This document shows positions 1-5,604 of a DNA stretch of 8,676 nucleotides, piece after piece (within the stretch, counting starts at the first letter, position 1; the number at the start of each line of letters is the position of its first letter). Under the pieces are notes generated by a model that was given only the letters and a program-made list of their open reading frames with translations, searched no databases and had not been told where the DNA came from. Both the position numbers and the translations under genes were made by a program. Origin of the DNA: an uncultured Clostridia bacterium (GTDB lineage Bacteria; Bacillota; Clostridia; Oscillospirales; Oscillospiraceae); contig CAMEMX010000061.1 of the NCBI GenBank assembly GCA_945927915.1, positions 1 through 8,676 of the forward strand, read 5' to 3'.

Positions 1-31
1 AGGAGGGCAAAGCCCGACGTGGCAATCTGAC
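1..31. repeat. Truncated copy of a short palindromic intergenic repeat
   Basis: The sequence contains a small stem (GGGC at 5-8 with GCCC at 12-15) followed by CGTGGCAATCTG at 18-29. The same 12 bases recur at 5593-5604, at the end of a complete-looking copy that opens with GTCATTGCGAG and has a G/C-rich stem in its middle. The window start therefore cuts through an element of the same kind, just upstream of ribF. Elements with the ATTGC...GCAAT framework are known as dispersed intergenic repeats in various bacteria; their function is not evident here. Confidence 0.6.
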
Positions 32-61
32 CGTTTATTATTCACGTTACGAGGAATTTCT

Positions 62-982
62 ATGGATCGACCCTGTGTTCTCGCGCTCGGTTTTTTTGAC
101 GGCGTGCATCTCGGTCACGGCGGCCTGCTGAAAAAGACGCGTGAGGTCGCTGACCGCCTCGGTCTGCCCGCCGCCGCGCTGACCTTCGACACCCACCCGG
201 ACACGCTGGTCTTCGGCGTGAACGTGCCGCTGCTCAACACGCCGCAGGAGCGCGAATTCATCATGCGCACATACTACGGCATTGATGAGGTGCGCACGCT
301 GCATTTTGACCGCGCGACGATGGAGCAGCCGTGGCAGGACTTCGTCCGCACGACGCTGTCCGCGCAGCACCGCGCAGCCTTCGTCGTCTGCGGGCACGAT
401 TTCCGCTTCGGCGCACGCGCCGAGGGCACGCCGGAGCGCCTGCAGGCGCTGTGCGGGACGCTCGGCATCGGCTGCGCCTGCATCCCCAAGATCACGCTCG
501 AGGGCGAGACGGTGTCGTCGACCCTCATCCGCTCGCTTTTGGAGCAGGGCGAGGCCGCCCGTGCCGTCCGCTTTTTGGGACATCCGCACATTTTGTCCGG
601 CACGGTCGTCAGCGGTCAGAAGCTCGGGCGCACGCTCGGCATCCCGACGGCGAACCTCCGCCCGGCGGAGGGCATTCTGATCCCGCGCTTCGGCGTTTAT
701 GCCGGGTGGGCGGGATTTGACGGACAGCGGCGCATGGCGGTCGTGAACATCGGCGTGCGCCCGACCGTTCACGGCGACGCCGTCACGGTCGAGCCGTGGC
801 TGCTGGACTTCGACGGCGACCTTTACGGTCACGAACTGCGGCTGGAGCTGACGGATTTCCTGCGCCCGGAGCGCAGATTCACCTCGCTCGACGCGCTGCA
901 GGAGGAGATCCGGCGCAACGCCGCGCAGACCCGCGCTCTGCTGCAGGAGCAGCAGACGGAGAGAACGAACAGGCATACATGA
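62..982 (+). CDS. ribF: Bifunctional riboflavin kinase / FAD synthetase (RibF)
   Basis: This cytoplasmic enzyme phosphorylates riboflavin to FMN (C-terminal kinase domain) and adenylylates FMN to FAD (N-terminal nucleotidyltransferase domain). The 306 residues match the usual family length of about 300-320. The N-terminal domain shows the nucleotide-binding motif GFFDGVHLGH (10-19), GHDFRFG (111-117) and VSSTLIR (151-157). The kinase domain shows the flavin/ATP motif PTAN (195-198), GVYAG (211-215), NIGVRPTV (229-236) with the family NIGxxPT pattern, VEPWLLDF (243-250) holding the likely catalytic Glu244, DLYG (253-256), and a typical FLRPERRF...L..EI ending. The start at 62 is supported by GAGGAA at 51-56. 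It is followed by a strong terminator, so it is a separate or 3'-terminal unit, unrelated to the sugar genes downstream. No convincing promoter lies in the 61 bases upstream, so it may be transcribed from outside the window. Confidence 0.97.
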   Translation: MDRPCVLALGFFDGVHLGHGGLLKKTREVADRLGLPAAALTFDTHPDTLVFGVNVPLLNTPQEREFIMRTYYGIDEVRTLHFDRATMEQPWQDFVRTTLSAQHRAAFVVCGHDFRFGARAEGTPERLQALCGTLGIGCACIPKITLEGETVSSTLIRSLLEQGEAARAVRFLGHPHILSGTVVSGQKLGRTLGIPTANLRPAEGILIPRFGVYAGWAGFDGQRRMAVVNIGVRPTVHGDAVTVEPWLLDFDGDLYGHELRLELTDFLRPERRFTSLDALQEEIRRNAAQTRALLQEQQTERTNRHT

Positions 983-986
983 ATCA

Positions 987-1029
987 AACAGCAGCAGGGC
1001 GGGGGGATGCCCCCGCTCTGCTGTTTTTT
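987..1029 (+). terminator. Rho-independent terminator after ribF
   Basis: AACAGCAG (987-994) pairs exactly with CTGCTGTT (1018-1025). An inner G-run (1001-1005) pairs with a C-run (1010-1014) around a four-base loop, with a small bulge between the two stem parts. A run of six T (1024-1029) follows. It begins five bases after the ribF stop codon and isolates ribF from the downstream promoter. Confidence 0.93.
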
Positions 1030-1111
1030 GCACTTCGCGCCGGGCAACTGTGCGGTATATACAAAAATAGTTTGAAAAAATTGTATGGGATTCCAAAAAA
1101 CAAAAAGGGGA

Positions 1112-1140
1112 TTGACGGCAGTTTCCCTGCGTCCTATAAT
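1112..1140 (+). promoter_or_regulatory. Consensus sigma-A promoter of the surface lipoprotein gene
   Basis: TTGACG (1112-1117) and a perfect TATAAT (1135-1140) are separated by exactly 17 bases, so only one position differs from the consensus. The predicted start point is around 1147, leaving a leader of about 70 bases before the ATG at 1216. The DNA upstream (1058-1110) is A-rich, resembling a UP-like region. The promoter is predicted to be strong unless repressed, and an inverted repeat sits directly on its start point. Confidence 0.9.
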
Positions 1141-1143
1141 GTA

Positions 1144-1165
1144 GATACTTAAGCGGTTAAGTATC
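1144..1165. promoter_or_regulatory. Probable LacI-family operator
   Basis: Two perfect 9-base arms, GATACTTAA (1144-1152) and TTAAGTATC (1157-1165), flank GCGG, so the dyad axis falls on a central CG step. LacI/GalR operators typically are even palindromes with a central CG into which the hinge-helix leucine inserts; the regulator encoded at 2757-3557 has such a leucine (Leu59). The site spans about -3 to +19 relative to the predicted start point, where a bound repressor would block initiation. Linking it to the nearby LacI protein is an inference. A second role as a 5' mRNA stem-loop is possible. Confidence 0.75.
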
Positions 1166-1215
1166 CTGAGGGGACAACCGCCGAGAGTGTCATACAAATC
1201 AGGAGGGAAACGAAA

Positions 1216-2511
1216 ATGAAAAATAAGCTGACACTTTGTCTGCTTGCCTGCCTGCTGGTGCTGACCATGCTCGTCGTCGCCGGCTGCAGCAAGGAAGCAG
1301 AACCGACCGAACCCAGCGTCGAGACCTGGAAGGTCACCTTCTATGACAGCGACGGCGTGACCGTGCTGCACGAGGTCGAGGCCGAGGACGGCAAGCCCGT
1401 CGCCATGCCCGAGCTGACCAAGGAAGGCTACGTCATTCAGGGCTTCTTCGCAACGCCCGCGCTGCTGCGCGAGTTTGACCCCGCAACGCCCATCACCGCC
1501 GACACCGCCGTGTTCGTCGCATGGCAGTCCAGCGTCGAGGACAACCGTCCGTGGATGCTGGCCGGCTCTCTGCGCGGCTACCCCGAGAACAACTGGGGCA
1601 AGATCTGGCCGCAGGACGACTTCCTGCTGACCAAGGTCGAGGGCGAATTCAACACCTTTGAGATCGTGGTCAACCTCTATGCCGGCGACTCGTTCAAGAT
1701 CGCCGTCATCGGCGAGGGCTATGCCTGGGACGACACCGCCAGCATCGACGCCTCCCACATCGCTGACCAGAGCGAATCGTCCGTCCTCTCCGGCGGCGAA
1801 AACGCGTTCGACTCCGGCGCGAACATTGACGTTGCCGAGGATGGCAAGTACCGTCTCGTCCTCAAGACCGACGCCGAGACCCTGTCTCTGTGCAAGCTCT
1901 ACTGCGAGCGCGTCGGTGACGCCGATCCCGTCGGCGAGATCACCTACGACATGAAGCTGTGGGCCTCCTTCAACAACTGGGAAGGCCAGGACATGACCCG
2001 CAACGGCGAAGACCTGATCTGGTACTGCGAGGCTGACGTGCCCGAGGGCGGCGGCGAATTCGGCATCAAGAACGCTGCCAACGGCGACTGGTTCAGCAGC
2101 GAGGGCAACACCAAGAACATTCAGCTTGAGGAAGGCCACTATATGTTCTTCATCGAGCTGGAGCTGGTCGACGGCAGACCGCAGCTCAAGGGTGAGATCG
2201 TCGCGGAAGCGCCTGCGTACTATGTTGTCGGCACCTGCGGCAACGGCGGCTGGGCTGCCGACGCCAACGCCGAGAACACCGCCTACCGCATGACCGAGCA
2301 GGACGGCAAATATGTCCTGAACGTCACCTTCACCGACGGCGAGACCGCCGACTGGGCGGACAACAAGGTCGCCTTCAAGGTCGTCTACGGCTGCGGCGGC
2401 AGAGTTGCCAACGAGTTCTGGTACGGCGACGGCATGGACAACATCACGGTCGATCCCGGCGAATACACCATCACCTTCGATCCGGCAACCGGCACGGTTA
2501 CCGTAGGCTGA
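1216..2511 (+). CDS. Surface lipoprotein with InlB-type repeat and three SusE/SusF-like carbohydrate-binding modules
   Basis: This 431-residue protein is predicted to be anchored on the outer face of the membrane: a hydrophobic signal peptide ends in the lipobox VAGC with Cys24. Residues 38-103 resemble an InlB/Listeria-Bacteroides repeat (VTFYDSDG..., EGYVIQGFF, ending VAW). Three beta-rich modules follow at about 110-232, 243-330 and 332-431. They share an early aromatic motif (NNW at 125-127, WASFNNW at 249-255, GTCGNGGW at 339-346), further aromatics (W131, W292, FWY at 401-403) and a terminal strand pattern such as GEYTITFDPATGTVTV, as in SusE/SusF-type starch-binding domains. No catalytic domain is seen. 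The start at 1216 follows AGGAGGG (1201-1207) with good spacing. It has its own consensus promoter and operator and a strongly biased, C-ending codon usage, suggesting high expression. The likely role is tethering starch or maltooligosaccharides for the transporter downstream; the ligand is inferred. Confidence 0.82.
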   Translation: MKNKLTLCLLACLLVLTMLVVAGCSKEAEPTEPSVETWKVTFYDSDGVTVLHEVEAEDGKPVAMPELTKEGYVIQGFFATPALLREFDPATPITADTAVFVAWQSSVEDNRPWMLAGSLRGYPENNWGKIWPQDDFLLTKVEGEFNTFEIVVNLYAGDSFKIAVIGEGYAWDDTASIDASHIADQSESSVLSGGENAFDSGANIDVAEDGKYRLVLKTDAETLSLCKLYCERVGDADPVGEITYDMKLWASFNNWEGQDMTRNGEDLIWYCEADVPEGGGEFGIKNAANGDWFSSEGNTKNIQLEEGHYMFFIELELVDGRPQLKGEIVAEAPAYYVVGTCGNGGWAADANAENTAYRMTEQDGKYVLNVTFTDGETADWADNKVAFKVVYGCGGRVANEFWYGDGMDNITVDPGEYTITFDPATGTVTVG

Positions 2512-2520
2512 CATTCCCCC

Positions 2521-2556
2521 AAAAACAGCGTGCCGGCGGAAACCCGTCGGCACGCT
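2521..2556 (-). terminator. Hairpin terminator between the convergent lipoprotein and lacI genes
   Basis: AGCGTGCCG (2527-2535) pairs exactly with CGGCACGCT (2548-2556). The stem extends inward through one G-T and three further pairs to a short A-rich loop. Read on the minus strand, the hairpin is followed by GTTTTTG, the pattern of an intrinsic terminator for a transcript coming from lacI. On the plus strand only AATACTATT follows, so it would end the lipoprotein transcript less efficiently or mainly stabilise its 3' end. Confidence 0.85.
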
Positions 2557-2586
2557 AATACTATTGGATGATGTTGTGAAGCGCAA

Positions 2587-2765
2587 GCTCCGCGGCGGTC
2601 AGCGGATCTTTTGCCGCGATGCTTCCGTTCGGAAAGCTTGAAATACACAAAGTATTCCTGCGCTTTCCAAACGTCGCCTTGCGACAAAATCTCTCGCTGA
2701 CCACTTTGGGGATCGATTCAGAGCTTCCCGGAAACCCCAGAATCGCTCCGCGGCGGTCAGCGGAT
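2587..2765. repeat. Exact 21-nt direct repeat flanking a 137-nt segment at the end of lacI
   Basis: Bases 2587-2607 and 2745-2765 are identical over 21 positions and differ immediately outside. The second copy covers the lacI stop codon (2757-2759). The 137 bases between them (2608-2744) are visibly less GC-rich than the neighbouring genes and contain several small stems: 2621-2637, 2642-2656 (AATAC/GTATT) and 2673-2685 (GTCGC/GCGAC). There are also two crossing pairings, TGGGG 2707-2711 with CCCCA 2735-2739 and CGATTC 2714-2719 with GAATCG 2740-2745. No credible gene was found here. It may be a small inserted or duplicated element, or the structured 3' untranslated region of lacI. Confidence 0.7.
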
Positions 2766-3557
2766 GAGGATCTGATGCTCGTCGGGCATTTCGTCGCGGT
2801 TGATGGTCTTGACTGCGGTGCAGACGGCCTCTCGCGCATAGGCGGCATAATCCAGCGGGAAGTCCGCGCTGCCGAGCGAGAGCCGGTGCGCGGCGACGAC
2901 CGGCAGCTCCTCTGCGGTCACCACGGCGGTGTCCGCCGCGAACGCGTGCGTTATCGCCTCCGTCGGCGCAAGGACGCCGTCAAAGCAGGTCTCCAGATAC
3001 GCGCGGTAGGCCGCGCAATGCACCGTATCGCACACGAGAACGACCCGTCTGCACCCGGTCAGCGTCAGCGCCCTCTCGCGGATGGCCTGCGCGTCAAAGC
3101 GAACGCAGTAGAACAGGCTGTCGTCCGTCTGCCCGTCGAGATAGAGCAGGGGAATGAGGCAATTGTTGCCCAGCACGGAGAATTCCTCCCCGGAGATGTC
3201 GATGGCAAACACCGCGTCCACGTCGGTGACCTGCTGTGTCAGGCACTTCCCCGTGAGCAGAAGCAAACGATAGCCAGCCTTTTCGGCCTCCTCCGCCAAG
3301 GCTTGGAGCAGTCTCTGCTTTCCGGCCGCGTTGCCCCCGTGCGGGACATAGACGCCGATCAAATGCGTCCGGCCGGTGGCAAGAGCCTTGGCGCTGGCGC
3401 TGGACACATAGCCAACCATGTTGGCGATCTGCAGGATCTGCTTTTTTGTTTCTGCGCTGATCGACTGGTTTGGCACATCGTTCAGGACGTAGGAGACGGT
3501 CGCGGTGGAAACGCCGCAGAGCTCCGCGATGTCCTTCATCGTGTACTTTTTCTTCAT
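2757..3557 (-). CDS. LacI/GalR-family transcriptional regulator, compact form
   Basis: This cytoplasmic DNA-binding protein probably represses sugar genes nearby. The N-terminal helix-turn-helix is unmistakable: YTMKDIAELCGVSTATVSYVLN (5-26, recognition helix from about 16). The hinge follows at 53-64, with Leu59 in AKALATGRT at the position that normally inserts into the operator's central CG. The sensor domain starts at LIGVYVP (66-72), continues with a helix at about 81-95, VDAVFAID (113-120) and RRVVLVCD (170-177), and ends HQILIR, close to where the family's terminal strand normally ends. At 266 residues it is well short of the usual 330-345, and the loss is spread over the sensor domain rather than being a simple truncation. 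The ATG at 3557 has no good Shine-Dalgarno sequence; Met7 is an alternative start. The gene lies divergent from the GH13 enzyme and convergent with the lipoprotein. Its ligand is unknown; a maltooligosaccharide is a reasonable guess. Confidence 0.9.
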   Translation of the reverse strand: MKKKYTMKDIAELCGVSTATVSYVLNDVPNQSISAETKKQILQIANMVGYVSSASAKALATGRTHLIGVYVPHGGNAAGKQRLLQALAEEAEKAGYRLLLLTGKCLTQQVTDVDAVFAIDISGEEFSVLGNNCLIPLLYLDGQTDDSLFYCVRFDAQAIRERALTLTGCRRVVLVCDTVHCAAYRAYLETCFDGVLAPTEAITHAFAADTAVVTAEELPVVAAHRLSLGSADFPLDYAAYAREAVCTAVKTINRDEMPDEHQILIR

Positions 3558-3563
3558 ACGATC

Positions 3564-3592
3564 ATCTTAACACATCTCACAATCACTGTCAA
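3564..3592 (-). promoter_or_regulatory. lacI promoter, extended -10, predicted near-leaderless transcript
   Basis: On the minus strand a perfect TTGACA (3592-3587) is followed after exactly 17 bases by TAAGAT (3569-3564), directly preceded by TGT, an extended -10. The predicted start point is about 3557-3558, essentially at the first base of the lacI ATG, which fits the absence of a ribosome binding site there. The -35 box lies only two bases from the Shine-Dalgarno sequence of the divergent GH13 gene. No clear plus-strand promoter for GH13 was found in this 47-base gap; TACGAT at 3557-3562 is only a weak -10 candidate. Confidence 0.72.
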
Positions 3593-3604
3593 GCGAGGGA
3601 CGCC

Positions 3605-5236
3605 ATGCACACTTCATCTGTTTTCCACGTTCCCGGCACCATCGACGCCTGCCCCATGGAGGGGAAAATGCACCTGCGCCTGCGCGCCGTGAAGGGCACG
3701 CTGCGCAGCGCGGCGCTCATCTATAACTGCAACAAGAATCTCTGGTGGGAGTTCCGTGACGAAGTCCCCATGCAACTGACCTTCACGGATTCCGAGTTTG
3801 ACTATTTCAGCGTCAGCGTCGCGCAGACGGACACGCGCTTTGCCTATATCTTCCGTCTGGACTGTACCGACGGCAGGGAGCGCTACCTCTCGGAGGAGGG
3901 ACTGACGGAGCGCTACGACCACAGCCTCGGGTATTTCAGCTTCTTCCAGTACGTCTCGCAGTTTCCCTGCGACCTGATGCATACGCCCGCGTGGGTGCGC
4001 ACGGCGAGCTGCTACCAGATCTTCCCCGAACGCTTTGCCATCGGCGACGGCGGCAAGGATATGCGCTACGTCACCGCCCGATGGGGCGAAAAGCCCACGC
4101 CCAAGAGCTTTTACGGCGGCGACCTCGACGGCATCCGGCAGAAGCTGCCCTATTTGCAGGATCTCGGCGTCGAGCTTTTATACCTGACGCCGGTGTTCTG
4201 CTCGAAGAGCAACCACAAATACGACATCACAGACTATGAGACGGTCGACCCCGCCTTCGGCGGCAATGCGGCGCTCAGGGCGCTCATCGACGAGGCGCAC
4301 GGCAGAAATATGCGCGTTATGCTCGACGGCGTGTTCAACCACGTTTCCAGCAGCCATCCCTTCTTCCTCGACGCGAAAAAACGCGGCAAGGACTCGCCGT
4401 ATTACGACTGGTTCTTCTTCCTCCCGGACGGCAGCTACCGCACCTTCGCCAGCGTGCCCTATATGCCCAAGCTGAACACCGGCAACGGCGCCGTCATCCG
4501 CTATTTTTCCGACGTCGCGGTGCGCTGGATGCGCGACTACGGCGCCGACGGCTGGCGGCTGGACGTGTCGGACGAGATGTCGCACCGCTTCCTGCGCCAT
4601 TTCCGCGAGGCGGTGCTGGCGCAGAAGCCGGACGCGATCATCATCGGCGAGGATTGGCACCGCGCCGCGCAGTACCTCAACGGCGACGAGTACGACGGCC
4701 TCATGAACTACGGCTTCACCAAGGCGTGCCTTGACCTGCTTGCCTTCGACGCCATCGACCCGCCGGGCTTCCGCGACCGCGTCGTGCGGCTGTACCACAC
4801 CTTCTCGCCTGCCGCGAACGAAAAAATGCTCAACCTGCTGGGCAGCCACGATACCGACCGCTTCCTGACCCGCGTGCACGGCGACGGGCGCAAATACCGC
4901 GCGGCGGCGGCGATGCTGTTCTTCTATCCCGGCATTCCGTGCGTGTACTACGGCGACGAGATCGGCACGGAGGGCGGCTATGACCCCGACTGCCGCCGCT
5001 GCTTCGACTGGGACGAGACGCATTGGGACGCGGAGACGCACGCGCTCATCCGCCGCCTGATGCACCGAAAAAAAGAACCGGCGCTCGCCCGTGGCAGCTT
5101 CTCGCTGACCGAGCAGGATGGCGTTCTGACCTTCGTCCGCAGTGCGCCGGAGCAGACGCTCACCCTGCGCCTCAATGCTACGGCGCAAGCCCGCGCCAGC
5201 CTTGCGCCCTTTGCGTTTGAGATCACCGAAACGTGA
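3605..5236 (+). CDS. GH13 subfamily 20 alpha-glucanase (cyclomaltodextrinase / neopullulanase / maltogenic amylase type)
   Basis: This 543-residue enzyme has no signal peptide, so it should act in the cytoplasm, hydrolysing imported maltodextrins, cyclodextrins or short branched glucans. Residues 1-125 look like a CBM34-type N-domain (early strands, FDYFSVSV at 65-72, RFAYIFRL at 78-85). The barrel begins at CYQIFPERF (136-144). Conserved GH13 regions are DGVFNH (241-246), GWRLDVSDE with nucleophile Asp320, GEDWH with acid/base Glu349, and LLGSHDT with Asp416. MPKLN (287-291) is the signature linked to subfamily 20. A short C-terminal beta domain follows RRCFDWD. The start at 3605 is chosen because GAGGGA (3595-3600) precedes it and homology begins there; the frame stays open upstream only through DNA antisense to lacI. 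It is divergent from lacI, and a 440-base repeat-rich gap separates it from the transporter. The exact substrate preference cannot be read from sequence. Confidence 0.92.
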   Translation: MHTSSVFHVPGTIDACPMEGKMHLRLRAVKGTLRSAALIYNCNKNLWWEFRDEVPMQLTFTDSEFDYFSVSVAQTDTRFAYIFRLDCTDGRERYLSEEGLTERYDHSLGYFSFFQYVSQFPCDLMHTPAWVRTASCYQIFPERFAIGDGGKDMRYVTARWGEKPTPKSFYGGDLDGIRQKLPYLQDLGVELLYLTPVFCSKSNHKYDITDYETVDPAFGGNAALRALIDEAHGRNMRVMLDGVFNHVSSSHPFFLDAKKRGKDSPYYDWFFFLPDGSYRTFASVPYMPKLNTGNGAVIRYFSDVAVRWMRDYGADGWRLDVSDEMSHRFLRHFREAVLAQKPDAIIIGEDWHRAAQYLNGDEYDGLMNYGFTKACLDLLAFDAIDPPGFRDRVVRLYHTFSPAANEKMLNLLGSHDTDRFLTRVHGDGRKYRAAAAMLFFYPGIPCVYYGDEIGTEGGYDPDCRRCFDWDETHWDAETHALIRRLMHRKKEPALARGSFSLTEQDGVLTFVRSAPEQTLTLRLNATAQARASLAPFAFEITET

Positions 5237-5290
5237 GCCGCCATGCTTCCGACAGGCTGATGTAGGGTGGACACATGTGTCCACCGTGCG

Positions 5291-5337
5291 GTACAAACGA
5301 ACAGATTTGTACGCAGTCGGTAGTTCCTGCACCGGCG
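5291..5337 (+). repeat. 47-nt direct repeat, copy 1
   Basis: It aligns without gaps to 5427-5473 with 38 of 47 bases identical, 136 bases apart. It opens with an inverted repeat, GTACAAA (5291-5297) and TTTGTAC (5306-5312), and ends with TAGTTCCTGCACCGGCG, leading directly into a GC-rich hairpin. Confidence 0.85.
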
Positions 5338-5426
5338 CGCCCAGTGGTCGCGCCCTACGGTGAGGGTGCGTTCGGTCGGTCGTAGGGCACGACGACCCGG
5401 CGTGCCGACCGCGCAAGCGGCAGACA

Positions 5427-5473
5427 GTACAGACGAACGAGTTTGTACAGATTTCGTAGTTCCTGCACCGGCG
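5427..5473 (+). repeat. 47-nt direct repeat, copy 2
   Basis: This is the second copy of the unit at 5291-5337. The GTACA...TTTGTAC inverted repeat is kept with one G-T pair, the last 17 bases are identical, and it again runs straight into a hairpin, here a perfect 20-base palindrome. Duplication of a composite unit (small stem plus larger hairpin) is the simplest explanation. Confidence 0.85.
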
Positions 5474-5569
5474 GGGACATGTCCCCGCCCTACATTTGAA
5501 TTGTGCGCAAAGCACACACCTGTAGCGCGCGGCATCCCGGGCGCGCCGGTGCAGGAACTGCCATACAGC

Positions 5570-5604
5570 GTCATTGCGAGGGCGCTTGCGCCCGTGGCAA
5601 TCTG
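5570..5604. repeat. Palindromic intergenic repeat (GTCATTGCGAG...CGTGGCAATCTG)
   Basis: The outer ATTGC (5573-5577) pairs with GCAAT (5597-5601), and the inner GGGCGC (5580-5585) pairs with GCGCCC (5588-5593), giving a compact hairpin. Its last 12 bases equal 18-29 at the left edge of the window, in the same orientation, so this is a dispersed element with at least two copies here. Confidence 0.8.

Larger units (their letters stand above)
5262..5559. repeat. Cluster of five hairpins sharing GTAGGG/CCCTAC ends with different stems
   Basis: The modules are 5262-5285 (inverted; perfect 20-base palindrome 5266-5285), 5321-5358 (forward; GGCGCG 5334-5339 with CGCGCC 5349-5354), 5382-5406 (inverted; GGCACG 5386-5391 with CGTGCC 5401-5406), 5458-5493 (forward; perfect 20-base palindrome 5470-5489) and 5522-5559 (inverted; GCGCGC 5525-5530 with GCGCGC 5541-5546). 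Each has GTAGGG or its complement at one end, degenerate (GTAGCG) in the last. Three also carry AGTTCCTGCACCGGC or its complement at the other end. Bases 5322-5341 are the exact reverse complement of 5540-5559. The stems differ in sequence but remain self-complementary. Confidence 0.85.

Noticed and set aside
36..41. TATTAT as a -10 box for ribF
   Set aside because: No -35 element lies at a suitable distance, and the start point would fall almost on the Shine-Dalgarno sequence.
1141..1215. A riboswitch in the lipoprotein leader
   Set aside because: The leader is only about 70 bases, largely taken up by the inverted repeat and the ribosome binding site. I recognise no known riboswitch core.
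829..2586. A 585-codon open frame on the minus strand, antisense to the lipoprotein gene and the end of ribF
   Set aside because: It overlaps two well-supported genes and crosses the ribF terminator and the promoter. It has a low-complexity Val/Gly/Asp/Ala-rich composition and shows no recognisable motif; it is a by-product of GC-rich codon usage.
2561..2620. A minus-strand tail reading IAAKDPLTAAELALHNIIQ as a lost C-terminus of lacI
   Set aside because: The lacI stop codon lies inside the direct repeat, so collapsing the two copies does not join the frames. LacI already ends where the family's last strand normally ends.
2619..3604. A plus-strand open frame through the complement of lacI, and an upstream extension of the GH13 frame beginning at 3470
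   Set aside because: Both lie opposite a clear LacI protein. The GH13 homology starts at 3605 with a ribosome binding site, and the upstream extension is Arg-rich without family similarity.
4178..5515. A 445-codon open frame on the minus strand, antisense to the GH13 gene and running through the repeat spacer
   Set aside because: The GH13 catalytic motifs on the plus strand are all intact, the frame runs through palindromic repeats, and it has no motif of its own.
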